Assembly (NCBI GenBank): GCA_030015575.1 | Contig: JASDDO010000016.1 | Coordinates: forward strand, 459,000,141-459,064,140 | Reading direction: 5' to 3' | DNA from: Agapanthus africanus | Taxonomy: Eukaryota > Streptophyta > Magnoliopsida > Asparagales > Amaryllidaceae | Length of the DNA: 64,000 nucleotides | Part shown: positions 1-11,294 of the stretch, piece by piece | Layout of the letters: each line of letters begins with the position of its first letter | How positions within the stretch are numbered: the first letter of the stretch is position 1 | The notes under the pieces: model-generated | Told to the model about the DNA's origin: nothing | What the model saw: only the letters and a program-made list of their open reading frames with translations | Databases searched by the model: none | Translations under genes and position numbers: made by a program

Positions 1-2089
1 TGAGTTACCTATTTCCTTTTGGGGATATGCACTGGAAACAGCTGCAGACCTATTGAATATGGTTCCCACCAAATCCGTGCTAACTACTCCATATGAGATA
101 TGGAAAGGAAAGAGACCATATCTTAATTATGTTAAGATATGGGGTTGTCCGGCATATGTGAAAACATAGAATCCGGACAAGCTCGGGGCAAGGTCTTTTC
201 TGTGTAAGTTTATTGGATATCCCAAACATTCGCGCGGGTATATCTTCTACCACACTGAGGAACAAAAGGTGTTTCTCGACATGCCACCTTTTTAGAAAAG
301 GAATTTCTTGATAAAGAAATTAGTGGCAGGGAGGTAGAACTGGAAGAGGTTCCAGCTATACAAACTACGACAGAAGATTTGGTAGAACCAGAGAATTCGA
401 TAGTTCCCAACGAACCTCGGCCTCTCCGCCGATCTAGTAGGGTTCCTCATCCACCTGAGAGATACTACGGTTTTCTTATTGATGGTAGGAGCGAGGATTG
501 CATCATGGTAGATGATGACCCAACTAGCTTCGAGCAGGCCATCACGAGTGGGGACTCTGTGAAATAGCTGGATGCAATGCAATCTGAGATGGAATCCATG
601 TACACCAACAAAGTATGGACTTTGGAAGTTGCTCCTGAAGGGATAAAACTCATTGAGAGCAAATGGATTTTTAAGAAGAAACTTGGTGTAGATGGAAAAG
701 TTGAGACTTTCAAAGCTAGACTTGTTGCAAAAGGTTTTCGTCAACGACCAGGTGTGAACTATGATGAAACCTTTTCTCCAGTGGCTATGCTTAAGTCCAT
801 CCGGATCCTACTTGCCATCGCTGCATACCATGACTACGAAATCTGGCAGATGGATGTTAAGACCGCCTTTCTAAATGGTGATTTAGAAGAGTGCGTGTAC
901 ATGACTCAGCCAGAGGGCTTCGTGGACAGTGGGAGCAGCGGAAAGGTGTGCAAGCTGCTTAAATCCATCTACGGCTTAAAGAAGGCATCGCGGAGTTGGA
1001 ACATCTGTTTTGATGTGGTAGTCAAAGAGTTTGAATTCATCAAAAACGTAGATGAACCTTGTATATACAAGAAGGTGGCAAAGAGTAAGGTTGTCTTCCT
1101 CGTATTGTACTTGGATGACATACTCTTGATAGGAAATGATGTTCCTATGCTCGGTCAAGCTCTTCTTATCACATAGATTCTCAATGAAAGATCTAGGTGA
1201 TGCCTCCTACATCTTGGGGATTAAGATCTATAGAGATAGATCCAAACGGATACTCGGATTGTCCCAATCCAGGTACATTGACACCATACTAAAGAAGTTT
1301 AGTATGGAAGAATCCAAGCATGGGAATTTACCCACGATCACAGGACTCACTCTCTCCAAAGAGATGTCTCCCAAGACTGATTTGGAGAGAGCTCGCATGC
1401 AAGGGATACCCTATGCTTCGGCAGTAGGCTCTATCATGTACGCGATGCTATGTACCAGACCCGATGTAGTATACTCACTAAGTGTGGTGAGTAGGTATCA
1501 AGCAGATCCAGGAGAGAGTCACTGGACGGCTGTGAAGAACATTCTCAAGTACTTGAGAAGGACTAAAGAGATGTTCTTGGTGTATGGTAACGGCGAACTC
1601 CAAGTGGAGTCCTTTGCCGATTCGAGCTTCCAGAGTGATAAGGACGACTCTAAGTCGGTCTCGGGATTTGTCTTTACCCTCAATGGAGGGGCGGTTTGTT
1701 GGAAGAGTTCCAAAAAGGAAACCGTGGTAGACTCGACGATGGAGGCTGAATACATCTCTGCCAACGATACTGCCAAAGAGGCTGTCTGGATGAAGAAGTT
1801 CATAAACGAACTTGGTGTGGTTCCGTCCATCGAGCATCCAATACCTTTGTATTGTGATAACAATGGAACTGTGGCTTTGGCCAAGGAACCCAGATCCCAT
1901 CAGAGATCCAGGCATATTCTGAGACGGTATCACCTGATCCGGGAGATAGTTGATCGCCGGGAGATCGAGGTCAGGAGAGTTGACACGAAGGACAACACGG
2001 CGGATCCACTCACAAAGGCCATACCCCAGATACAATTTGAGAGACCCTTCGGGATGTTGGGTATGAGATACTATAACAACTGGCCTTAG
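1..2089 (+). pseudogene. Element G pol remnant: integrase end, RT, RNase H
   Basis: This is the 3' part of a copia polyprotein gene. The first ~300 bases encode an integrase C-terminal region (motif TTPYEIWKGKRPYLN, then WGCPAYVK). Reverse transcriptase begins near 577 with NKVWTLEV, continues through ARLVAKGFRQ and DVKTAFLNGDLEE, and has the active-site box LYLDDILL near 1110. RNase H lies at about 1600-1960, with SKKETVVDSTMEAEYI and the C-terminal KHILRRYHLIREI-type block. It ends at 2089, directly before the polypurine tract, as expected in copia elements. The family normally makes one Gag-Pol polyprotein that acts in cytoplasmic virus-like particles. The region is broken in about four or more places, so it is a fossil. 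Confidence 0.85.
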
Positions 2090-2092
2090 TGC

Positions 2093-2102
2093 AAGTGGGA
2101 GA
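2093..2102 (+). other. Element G polypurine tract
   Basis: The purine run AAGTGGGAGA lies immediately before the LTR opening TGTTAG. The same tract precedes the 3' LTR of element E at 32243-32252. In this family it primes plus-strand DNA synthesis. Confidence 0.8.
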
Positions 2103-2103
2103 T

Positions 2104-3939
2104 TGTTAGTTATATGTATGCCCTAGAAGCCATTGTTGTACATGTGATATATATTATAGTGGATACTTGGATATATATGGAGAGAACTTTCTTGCCCAAC
2201 ATGATAGTATGCTATTTGGTTGCTTTTTGTCTTAACATGTTGACTTGTATAAGTGATGCTATCTTGCTCTCACATGTTGATAAAGCCCTTAGGATGTGTA
2301 CTTGACTACCAGGACTATGATGGAGATCATACTAGTGGGGCCAAGGGTAGTCCACAAGTACACCCTATAATTGTTCCTAGTCGAAGGTGTATCGAGACAG
2401 GGCATCGATATTCTAGAGTAGACTAGCGTATACGCATCTTGACCCATATAATGGGCGATAGATGATCCCACATCCATTGGTGTTTGACATCAAAGATGGT
2501 ATACGGGTGCTCAGTGGAGACTGGGTACACTGAACGGACTCGCCGAGAACTCCTAGTTGGTATTATACCTATCGTCAGATAGCAGTTCTCTGGTGACACT
2601 AGTACAGGTTAGTCTGTAGACCCGAGATCGTCATAGAGTCTTGTGTGATTCCCACTGTGCTTTGATTTCCACCTTACCACGTTCATGAGAACGTGCAAAA
2701 CGGTGGCTTTTGGGTACAGCCCCGAATCACATGGAGGTAATAAGCGATAGGAGGGGATTCGTCTCTCCCGGTATTGGGGGTTGATGTTGCGCTGTGCTCA
2801 ATTGGCCATAACAGGAAGTCCCTGGCCAGGGCTGATATGGAGATTTACTGATAAGTGTTATCAGTAGTTTCTCGACCCGTTATGAGCCTCACATCATCAT
2901 GACATATCGGTTACTGGGGTCTGACGTTGACCACCCCAACCCCTAGACTGGATATGCGACATATCAGACGAAGAGACCGGACTGTACGGTAGTGTTACTG
3001 ATAGGCTTTACAGGAGTAAAAGCAGGCTTACTTGTTGATCTTCTGATCGCTCAATACCCATGTAGCCGTTACGTCCAGCTAGTACCGCTGACGGCTTGTA
3101 GGTGCTTGATATGATCATCACCTACTGTCGGCGTATTGACGAGTCTTTGGAGTCCTACACAGAGGTTTTACTGGCTCAGGCAAAACGAAGTAGGAGCACA
3201 TATGTGATGTGTGCGGGACCGAGATTAATACGAGTATGTGATACCGTATTCTATTCTCGCGTTTTATGTTATCGGTCGGTTATATGAGATATAGCCGGGT
3301 TATCGAATCAAGTGTTGATTCGATAAGTTGATATAAATAATATTAGTCGGTCATATGAGATATAACCGGAATATTAAATCAAGTGTTGATTTAATGATTT
3401 AATGTATAATTATATATTTGATATATTGATTTACATTAACTAGTATTAGCTCACTTAAGCATTTCTTTTCTCACTTATGTGTTTAATATATATATGATAT
3501 ATATTAATTGTATTTCTTTTTGTGTCATGTTTGATGCCACATGCTACATAGGTGTATGAGACTTACGCCATGCTAAAGATAATGCAAGATTTATTTATTT
3601 AAGGTAAATCCAAATTAGTTGAAAATTAGTCACATGCATGAAGCTTATAGAAGCTTGTAGATGCATTGACTTAGTCCACTAATTTTGTTTTACCTGATGT
3701 AGGGTGTTTTTCGTCACCCCATTGAGATGGGAATACGCTCGTGCTTGTCAGGCGCATTACAGATTCCTCCTGCCTAGGTTAGGCTGGGATTTATTGATTG
3801 TGGGGATCCGAATCTCCGGCAGCCGTGGACTAAGCTGCCGTTAATTACCCCTCGCATTTGGAGCGAGAGAACGTTCGATTGACGGGTTAAACTGGTCAAG
3901 CGAACTCAACGTGCAGTGTTGTGTTTTGAAGGGTTTTCA
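2104..3939 (+). repeat. Element G 3' LTR (right end uncertain)
   Basis: It opens with TGTTAG just after the polypurine tract. Several blocks match the order seen in element E's 5' LTR: a 'ttgataaagccctta' block near 2278, 'gagatcgtca' near 2625, 'cccggtattggggg' near 2777, and 'gacgagtctttggagtcc' near 3137. This shows a distant relative of E's LTR. It contains a direct repeat near 3280-3400 (two copies of a ~60-bp block with GGTCATATGAGATATAACCGG-type wording). The end is placed by analogy with E's 2.1-kb LTR and could be off by 200 bp or more. Confidence 0.65.
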
Positions 3940-5127
3940 ATATATCGGGGGCCCCGCAGAGTTTTACGGGGGGGCCGCTATCCGGATAGCGGGCTGGGGG
4001 TTAAGGGGGCCAGCAGCCCCCTTGCGGGGTGCGGAGCAGCGCCCCGTTAGAATTTTTTTTTTAACAGGGACGGTGTTGTGGAGTGTGTGTATATATATAT
4101 ACAGGTATACATATATATAAAAAGGGGCAAAACGCCCAAAGAACGCGTGGGGCCAGCGCCCCACGTACCTAGCACGCGAGCACTGGGCGCTTAGGCGCTG
4201 GGCGCTTGAGCGTAAGGCGCTCTAGTGCTTGGGGCGCTACGCGCACGGGCGCTTGTGCGCCGGCGAGGAAAAGGGGCTTTTAGCCCCAGAAATAGGATTT
4301 AAACTCCCGAAAGAGAATTTAGAGTGGAGTTAAACTCCTAAGATATTTTTGGAGATGCTGAAACGGGCTTCTCTCTTGAGCTCCGGATCTTCCCAAAGTG
4401 GGATTTTTAGGAGATGGGTCTCCTTCTTCCTCCTCTTTTGGCTGGATCTTGAAGAACAAGAAGTATGAGATTTTAAAAATCTCTTATTTTTAACATCTGA
4501 TGGGAGATCTGAGTTCTCCTTTATGGGTTTCGTGGTAAAAAACTATTTAGTTTTGGAAAAGGAAGAGTAAAACTCTTGATTTAATTCAAAAAGAGAACCT
4601 TGAGGAAGAAGAAGATCACAAATCTTGATTCTTTTGGAGAGAGAAAAGGTTGTTGAGATATTTTCATTATCTTGGCCTTTATAGGCTATACACTTTACAT
4701 ACAGCCCCTTGGGCTTTACAAAAATGGTATTTTGGCCATCCCATTGCTTATGTGCCATTTCTTTTTGCACATAAGCCATGGGCTTTACAAAAATTTGGCT
4801 CTATGCCCATTCATGAATAAAAAATTACATAAAAATTATTTATTACATGATTTCATTTTGGGCATGGAGGAGGGCCGGCCGTTTCATGTTCGGACTCGAC
4901 CTGGGCATGAGCCCACTTGATTCGAGCTTGGGCCCACTTGGCTTGAGGTTGACCTTGACTTTGACTTGGTCAACCGGGGTGCAATTTTCGACCCCAACAA
5001 AGTGCCCCCCATCAATAAATGCACACCACATATGTGGGTCAGGTGCATGAAATTGATGGATCTTCTTTCGCGTGGAGGCGACTTGCTTTGGTTCCTACTT
5101 TTTGGGATGCACTGCCCTTTTTACGAT
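3940..5127. other. Unassigned stretch: GC hairpin cluster, then AT-richer DNA
   Basis: No gene is recognised. Positions 3945-4262 are very GC-rich and packed with short inverted repeats (for example around CCGCTATCCGGATAGCGG at 3975-3992, and GTGGGGCCAGCGCCCCAC near 4147), followed by repeated GGGCGCTT/GGCGC words at 4180-4262. An AT/GT microsatellite sits at 4083-4120. From 4263 to 5127 the sequence is AT-richer, with repeated 'gggctttacaaaaat' (4711 and 4782) and a run of TTGAC-type words near 4945. The style recalls the LTR of some plant copia elements, but I could not find a second LTR, primer site or target duplication. It may be a solo LTR or an extension of element G's LTR. Confidence 0.4.
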
Positions 5128-5181
5128 ATGAACGGTCGACGCTTAACGCGTCTCCGAGACGGAGTGTCCGTGGTAGACGCT
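5128..5181. repeat. Minisatellite, left fragment
   Basis: The words GGTCGACGC, TCTCCGAGACGGAGTGTCCG and GTAGACGCT match the ~31-bp unit of the array at 12755-14103. Element D inserted here and duplicated ACGCT (5177-5181 and 12755-12759), so this is the left edge of the same array. Confidence 0.75.
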
Positions 5182-6632
5182 TGTTCATATCAGAATATTG
5201 CATTATTATATTCCCCATTCTTAATCATATTACAAATAAATAGGTGCTTTTGATCCATGTCTGCTACATAGTTGTAGGTTACAGGTACTCAGAACAATAC
5301 AGTGAAATTCAGGAAAAGACGCTACAAATGTGAGATTACGACCAACAAATAGATGAATCTGTATGATGCCGCCTACCAGTTTAAGGAACAAACGAAGATC
5401 AATGAACAGTTCGATTGCATAAAGTACGATGGCAGCACAAGATTCAAGACTTCAACGCGAAGCTTACGGTAAAAATCCACAAATTCTGCACTGTTGGAAA
5501 TCTGGAAGAAAGTAGAAAAGATTCTGAAGAACCAAGTGAAGAAAACAGAAGAAAAAGGCAACATGAAGCAACCCTGAAGAAATGAGCCAGAGATCTCACC
5601 ATATGGCCGCGGATCCGCGGCCAAACATGGCATTCCGCCGCAGTTCCGTGGTCGTGCAGTGCACGTGTCGGTGCACGTGTCGGTGGGTGTCGGTGCTTTG
5701 ACCCGGCTTTCTTAGGGTAGTCTTGTAATTTCAAATGTGGATCAGATGTAAACTCTAGGGTTTCTCTTATTTATAAATAGGAAAGCCTACAGCATAATTA
5801 GGTGTGCCTCTTTTGGGTGCCTCTTTTGAGATGCCTCATTTTAATTTCTAGTCTAAATTTCAATTCCATTGTAATCGTTCAAGAGTGCATCAATAAAGAA
5901 AGGTATTTTTATTTTTATCTCGCATTCCTTTTCTGAATTTAATTCTTGCATTTTTTTTATCTGTCTCCTTAATATTTGCACTTTAGTTTTCTATATAAAA
6001 ATTTATTTAAAAAAAAGAATTCCATTATTAATACCCTAATGAGTGAGTAATTCCTCACTTATTAGGGTTAGGATCGGGAAGGTTTGAGAGAAGGAAATCT
6101 CTCTCACTCCTTTCTTTGCCCCCATAATTTTAATCAATACGGACTCTATATAAGTGAATCACACACCGTTCACTACGGCACCCTATCCCACGAGGTAACG
6201 GTGATTCCCTAGTCAGACCGGTTGTGATTGATTTAAATAGAGCTTAGGGCTAAGTGTTAAGAAAACACGGACAAGGACCAAAGGGAAGAAACTTAGTTTC
6301 TTCCTAGTCGTGCTAATCCCCTTTGTTGACTATTACCCTAACACCTAAAATCCTAACTAGGGCATTAAAAGCAGTGAGAAGAATCCATATTTTGAACTAA
6401 CCTAACCCTAACCCTAGCAAGCCTTTAAATTGATTTAATCTCATTCTTAGATCGTAAAACAAAACCCGATTTGATCGGATTAACTCGTTAAAACATAAAG
6501 AAAAGGAATTCATCTCCCTGTGGACCGACCCGTACTCAACCGGCTAGCTACCAAGCGACACCGTTATTGATTGCGGTATATTCTTAATTTTGATTTTAAA
6601 AGCGCATGCATACGCAAAAATCTCTACAATCA
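5182..6632 (+). repeat. Element D 5' LTR
   Basis: 1,451 bp, TG...CA. Paired with the 3' LTR at 11295-12754. It holds an 18-bp perfect palindrome built on CCGCGGATCCGCGG at 5605-5622, short GTGCACGTGTCGG direct repeats near 5658-5684, and a TATA box at 5772-5779. Confidence 0.92.
5772..5779 (+). promoter_or_regulatory. TATA box, element D 5' LTR
   Basis: TATAAATA, about 590 bp into the LTR. The same word occurs at the matching place in the other LTR (11897-11904) and in the LTRs of A and C, each next to a CCTAGG/AAACCCTAG block. It is the probable retroelement promoter. Confidence 0.6.
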
Positions 6633-6634
6633 AA

Positions 6635-6652
6635 TGGCGCCGTTGCCGGGGA
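6635..6652 (+). other. Element D primer binding site (tRNA-Asp)
   Basis: TGGCGCCGTTGCCGGGGA starts 2 bp after the LTR. It is complementary to the 3' end of plant tRNA-Asp(GTC) and is the site used by Athila-type elements. The identical 18 bases occur in A and C. Confidence 0.92.
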
Positions 6653-7779
6653 GACGGTAGTCTCTTTCTTTGTGTAATTTCGGATTAATAAAAAATTAAA
6701 AAAAATTAAAAATTATAAAAATTGAAAAATTTTAAAACAAAAAAGAATAAAAAAATAAAAAAAAATTCATCTTGTTCTTTTTGAGAGGTATTGTGTGAAT
6801 TGCGCAAGAAAAGATGATGGACTGATTCAGATCCGGAAAAAACCAGTGAACAAATCAACAAACAGAAGATCTGAACAGATAGAGGAGAATCACAACAGAC
6901 AACAGAAAAATTTTGGAAATCCAAACCAACTTAACCACTGCGGAACCGCGGCAGATTCAAGCGTTTGACCGCGGAACCGCGGTCAACTGCTGACGTCAGC
7001 ACCCCAAAATTTTCTGTAAGTATTTTTGACCCCTCTCCTACCCTGAGCTCCACTGAAAATTTTTCCTGCAGGGTTCTTTGCGCAAAATCTTTCTCCGTCT
7101 CCAATAAATTGTTTTTGTGCAGGATTCTTTGCGCTGCCAAATAAAAAAAATTGCAAGTGTTTTTGGTGTGTTAACTGCTTTGCATAATTAATACGGACTT
7201 TTAAGAGGCTATAACACCAATCCAGATTGGGTGGGGATTTCATTACCCTTCCTAGGACCCCAGAAATCACATAAAGCATATACATCACCCTCGAGTTAAT
7301 TAAAAAATATTTAGACTCAGCCAATTAAGGATCGCCGCGCTCATTAGGACAGAGGAAGGTTGTGAGCATTCAACCGTTTATCTAAACCTGACTTTGTGGT
7401 GCCTAGGCTAGACAAGTGAGAAAGGTAATTTTAAAAGGCCCGTCTCATGGTGATTCGTGAGCGGATCCCTCATTTCTTCATTTGTGCTTACCTGGCCACA
7501 ATTGATGGTGAAGAGGCGAATTGAGGGATATCTCACAACTTGTCGCTTTGGAACAGTTAGGAGCAGTCTAGTTGACTTAGGAGACCCTAGCTCTAGGCTT
7601 GATTGTGCATGCTTAAATTGTGATTGTGCCGTAGTTCCGTATAAATTTTTGCAAAACTCTTTCTAAAAAAAACACTTTCAAAAATTTCAAAACTCCAAAA
7701 ACAAACATTTTTGTTAAATAAGAAAATAAAAAAAATTAAAAAAAATCATCACATTCTTTTTCTTCTCCTTTCTCACATC
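6653..7779 (+). other. Element D untranslated leader
   Basis: About 1.1 kb without a credible gene. It contains paired GC palindromes (6939-6953 and 6967-6984), TGACGTCA at 6991-6998, two 'tgcagg.ttctttgcgc' words (near 7068 and 7120), and a 26-bp block at 7231-7256 that is identical in C (53258-53283) and A (42358-42383). These shared blocks make this a conserved leader, perhaps with packaging or splicing signals; function is inferred only. Confidence 0.7.
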
Positions 7780-9786
7780 ATGGGTAACCAACCTCGTAAA
7801 ACTCTTGCCGAACTTTGGTACCCTCAAACAGACATTACTTCCTACGCGCATTGTTTTGGTCGAATTTCGGACGACCCCTCCATGCCCAAAATTTCTTTGA
7901 AAGATCGAATAGACGCATCTAGGAGAAACAATTGGACTCCGCAATCCACTTTGTATCAACCGTTTCAACCTTCACCACCTTCTTACGTTGATACCCCTTT
8001 TGAGAGTTCGGTGGCAACTCCGAAATCCATGTCTATTGCTGAACATATTGAACAATCTCGTAGTCGATCTTTCACTCCTTTCAACACTTCTAGTTCTTGG
8101 GATCAACAATTCTATTCACCTTTTTATCCAAATATTGATCCTAATACTGTCCAACCATTCAATTCCTATCCATCTTACCCAACTGTTGCACCTTTCCTAG
8201 ACATTGCTTCTACACAGCCATTTGGGAGTTTCCAGTATCCAAACAACTTTGAATCTTTTACTGAAACCCCTTCACAACCCAAGTCTAGTCTGGAACAGTC
8301 GTTGGAAGATTTTATGGAAGCGTCAAGACAACATATGATGGATCTGAATGCGTCCATGGCCGCCCTTATACAACCTAGTGACCCGGTAGCTAGTTTCCAA
8401 CTAGCTCCAAATTTTCCAATGTATGATGAGGCGGTTGGACAGATTGAGAATTTGAGTGGTGAGAGTGAGCTGTACACACTTCCAAATCAAACCTACCCAT
8501 CCCCAATTGAATCCCATAACTCCAGTTTTGAATGTCTATCAAGTGTTCCAAATGATTCACCAGTTGAAGATAAAACGTCTAATGAGTTGTGCGACTTTGT
8601 AGTGTTTGATTTACCTGATTGTGAAGGGTCCCTTTCGAGTGAAATCACCACCAATCCTTTTGACCTCTACACCTCCACTCTAGAACCTGAATTGATTAAT
8701 ATCCATGCTTTTGATGAGGTGTCTGAGAAATTTAATTTTCACTTGATCGAAGATATTGACGCTGGGAATATTTTGGATGATGAACCCACAAATTTGGATG
8801 AGTTTTTCTTTCCAATTCATCATCCCAAGACATTAAATGTTTCTCCCGAACTTCATATGCGTCTTGAATTTGATGAGAATTGCATGGATAAGCTAAATTT
8901 TGAGGAGAGTATTGAGGATAGTATTGAGAATGAACCAGTTTTGTTTGATGAGTCGGATTTTCCAATTTATCCTTCTGAACCTTTAACTGTTACACTTCCT
9001 AAATCAATCCCTTTCATCCTTTCTGTTGTTCCGACCGCGCAAGAAACCGTATCCCTTTCATTTTCAATGTCTGCTTTACCATGTTCGACGTACCCATGTT
9101 TTCTCACGAATCTTGAGGGATTTGACCTCATTTCTCAGTGGGTTGATAGATTAGCACAATCGCTTTTTACACATCGGTTATTACAAATTGTGCTAATTTA
9201 TACACTCCATCTCCACCATCAAGTTCGTATTCAACTTCTTTCTCCCGCTTTTTCAGATTCCTCTTCTATTCTTCCTATAATTTCAGTGAGTGTTGATGAA
9301 TCACAATCCGATAATTCAAGTTTGGTCATTCCAAAAAGCCAACTTGATTTGGATACTTTTGGAAATGAGGTAGATGAGTTTTTCGAGTCTCCTACCTCCA
9401 TAATTTTTGACAAATCAAGTATGATAAATTCTGGCACAAAACTTACTGACAGCAAAATGTTCAATTATATCGATGAGAGTTTTGAAGAACTTTTTGCTGA
9501 CGAACTTGCATTCCTAAACGACACGGATTTTGTGATTAATCAACCTTCACCTAAAAAAGTCGAACCACCACCATTTCTTTTTCCCTTCCGCCATTCTTCT
9601 CCTCCACCGAGACCGTATACTGCTTCTATCTCCACACGGTCTCGTGTGTCTCTCATTTCTTTTCTCTACACTCCATTCTTTCACCAACCACACCGTTATA
9701 ACGATAAAAATTTTGAATGGTTGGTGCTAACTTTTGGCCTGTGTAAGGCCTTGTATAGCTTGATACTATATTTTTCTCCCCCCTAA
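7780..9786 (+). CDS. Element D open frame, unknown 668-aa protein
   Basis: An uninterrupted frame of 668 codons sits where gag-pol lies in A and C. The ATG at 7780 is the first in frame; upstream codons are A/T-rich leader. The protein opens MGNQPRKTLAELWYPQ, which recalls the start of some Athila Gag proteins, and has a polar helix-like piece (SLEQSLEDFMEASRQHMMDL) near residues 190-215 that resembles in style the post-zinc-knuckle part of such Gags. The rest is rich in S, P, D and E, with many acidic patches (residues ~270-400 and 530-590), a more hydrophobic stretch around 455-485, and a hydrophobic C-terminus (FEWLVLTFGLCKALYSLILYF). There is no CCHC, DSG/DTG, FMDD or HHCC motif. It is either a rewritten Gag or a captured sequence. 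Long open frame despite ~3% LTR divergence suggests it was useful to the element. I do not recognise a family. Confidence 0.7.
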   Translation: MGNQPRKTLAELWYPQTDITSYAHCFGRISDDPSMPKISLKDRIDASRRNNWTPQSTLYQPFQPSPPSYVDTPFESSVATPKSMSIAEHIEQSRSRSFTPFNTSSSWDQQFYSPFYPNIDPNTVQPFNSYPSYPTVAPFLDIASTQPFGSFQYPNNFESFTETPSQPKSSLEQSLEDFMEASRQHMMDLNASMAALIQPSDPVASFQLAPNFPMYDEAVGQIENLSGESELYTLPNQTYPSPIESHNSSFECLSSVPNDSPVEDKTSNELCDFVVFDLPDCEGSLSSEITTNPFDLYTSTLEPELINIHAFDEVSEKFNFHLIEDIDAGNILDDEPTNLDEFFFPIHHPKTLNVSPELHMRLEFDENCMDKLNFEESIEDSIENEPVLFDESDFPIYPSEPLTVTLPKSIPFILSVVPTAQETVSLSFSMSALPCSTYPCFLTNLEGFDLISQWVDRLAQSLFTHRLLQIVLIYTLHLHHQVRIQLLSPAFSDSSSILPIISVSVDESQSDNSSLVIPKSQLDLDTFGNEVDEFFESPTSIIFDKSSMINSGTKLTDSKMFNYIDESFEELFADELAFLNDTDFVINQPSPKKVEPPPFLFPFRHSSPPPRPYTASISTRSRVSLISFLYTPFFHQPHRYNDKNFEWLVLTFGLCKALYSLILYFSPP

Positions 9787-9806
9787 CTCTAAACTTTAAC
9801 GCTTCA

Positions 9807-9841
9807 ACAGTGGAAACACTGTTTCACTTAAGTTTGGGGGG
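9807..9841 (+). other. Hairpin plus polypurine-like module 1 (element D)
   Basis: Inverted repeat ACAGTG..CACTGT (9807-9822) around a short loop, followed after six bases by TAAGTTTGGGGGG. It sits 20 bp after the stop codon of the open frame. Confidence 0.6.
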
Positions 9842-9958
9842 ATCTTTTGTGTATATATATTTTGTTTTCTTTTTCTGTTAATAATAAATTTAAAAAAAAT
9901 TTAAAAAAAATAAACAAACATGGGAGTGCCGACAATTTTGACCCTCTTGGTGTAGCCT

Positions 9959-9993
9959 GACAGTGAGGGCACTGTCAAGTTTAAGTTTGGGGG
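9959..9993 (+). other. Hairpin plus polypurine-like module 2 (element D)
   Basis: GACAGTG AGGG CACTGTC (9959-9976) followed by AAGTTTGGGGG (9983-9993). The hairpin closely matches those of C (59555-59574), A (36058-36077) and B (46054-46073). Confidence 0.65.
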
Positions 9994-11279
9994 TGTGCTC
10001 GGTAAGTTTTCTTCCTTCGCATTCATGTGTATATGTTTGCATTTGCATACTTATTTTAAAACCCATAAAAATAAAAATAAATTAAAAATTATAAAAATTG
10101 AAAAGTTCAATTTTGGCCATATTTGACTTAAGTTCAACATAACGGTTGAATAGTATGGAAAAAAGATCCTAAACTTAGTAAATTAAAAACCCTAAAAATA
10201 ACATTTCTTAAAGTTTAACTATAGAAAATATATGTCATTGCAGTTTATTTAGAAATAGGCAAATTTTGAGTTCAGTTCTTAGGCTAAATCAAAATAAGGA
10301 AAAATGTTGAAATTTTTATTTGAAGTGTAAATCTGAAAAATAAATTCTGAAACTTTAGTCTAAATTCTGAAAATATATACCCTACTACATGCACTAATAC
10401 ACATCTTGAAACTTGGAATAGTAGAGGATACCTTGAAATGCTCTTGTCTAAAATCCTTAGTATGAAGGAAAATAAAATAAAAGTATAAGTGGTGAATAAA
10501 AAGATTAAAAAAATGAACACTGGTTTTGTAATTACTTAAGGCAGCATAAAAAAAATATAGTAAGGGTGCTTTATCACCTAGTGCCTTAGACCAACTGGTT
10601 TGGGAGTCACTGCTAAGCTTTAGGTATAGAAAGACGAGGAATTACGCCTAAATGCGCGAACACATTTTGTAATCGGTCGTTAGTACCTCAAGAAGTATTA
10701 ACGGTCGCATGAAGAATGTGTGAGCAATTTCATCTAAAATTCACTAACTAAAAGTACTTTGGACGATGGACAAGAGTATGATAGTTTGAATTGAATTTCC
10801 AAGTGTAGGGGTGATACATACACACACGTAGGGGTATATGATTGGGTTTGGATGAGAGATAGGAAAGAAAAATAGGACTTATATCTTCAGTAGAGATGAT
10901 AAAAATTCCTAAGTTGAGATGGAATCTTAGAAGGAAAATTCAAAAGATGCTGAAAGGTAAATAAATTTGCAGAACATATACGATCTTAAGTTAAATGATA
11001 AGTGAGTGTGAAAAATACGAGTTGATGGTTTCTAAGTTGAAGATAATAGAATTTCTTGCTAGAATACTGAATTGAAAAATTAGAGTCAACGGCCAAATTG
11101 ATCGGATTTTGTGGGTAGTATCTGCTGAAAACCCTCAGGAGACAACACTCCTCCTACTAGGGACACCTAGAGGTTTAACGGCTTGTTGCACGAGCTCGGT
11201 GCAATCGCGATTCCCTGCGAAAGTGAGGTTAGGATTTTTCGAGAATAAAAATTAGTTTTGCTCGGGATGAGCAAAAGAT

Positions 11280-11290
11280 AAGTTTGGGGG
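11280..11290 (+). other. Element D polypurine tract
   Basis: AAGTTTGGGGG four bases before the 3' LTR opening TGTTCA; identical to the tract at the same place in A, B and C. Confidence 0.85.
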
Positions 11291-11294
11291 TATT

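Larger units (their letters stand above)
1..3939 (+). mobile_element. Element G: Ty1/copia (Angela-like) retrotransposon, 3' part
   Basis: This is the 3' half of a copia-type LTR retrotransposon; the 5' half lies before the window. Seen: end of an integrase, reverse transcriptase, RNase H, a polypurine tract and an LTR opening with TG at 2104. The order IN-RT-RH is that of Ty1/copia. The RT/RNase H wording (YLDD box, KEPRSHQRSRHILRRYH near the end) and an LTR opening that includes ATGCCCTAGA resemble the Angela/BARE group, an assignment from memory. The coding part is broken in about four or more places. The right end at 3939 (first plausible CA after the LTR body) is a guess, because the other LTR is not present for comparison. 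Confidence 0.8.
9787..11294 (+). other. Element D 3' untranslated region
   Basis: About 1.5 kb, AT-rich, with no gene. It holds two hairpin plus AAGTTTGGGGG modules (9807-9841 and 9959-9993), a block near 10560-10750 also present in C and A ('gggagtcactgct', 'agtacctcaagaagtattaacggtcgcatgaa'), and the block 'ctcctcctactagggacac' near 11149 shared with C (60660) and A. The true polypurine tract is the third AAGTTTGGGGG, at 11280-11290. Confidence 0.75.

Noticed and set aside
4543-5253. Several 60-95-codon frames on both strands
   Set aside because: Overlapping in different frames, no known motif, and within repeat-like DNA; no support as host genes.
7711-7779. Extending the element D frame upstream to 7711
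   Set aside because: The first codon there is TTG and the 23 extra codons are A-rich leader; the ATG at 7780 is a better start.
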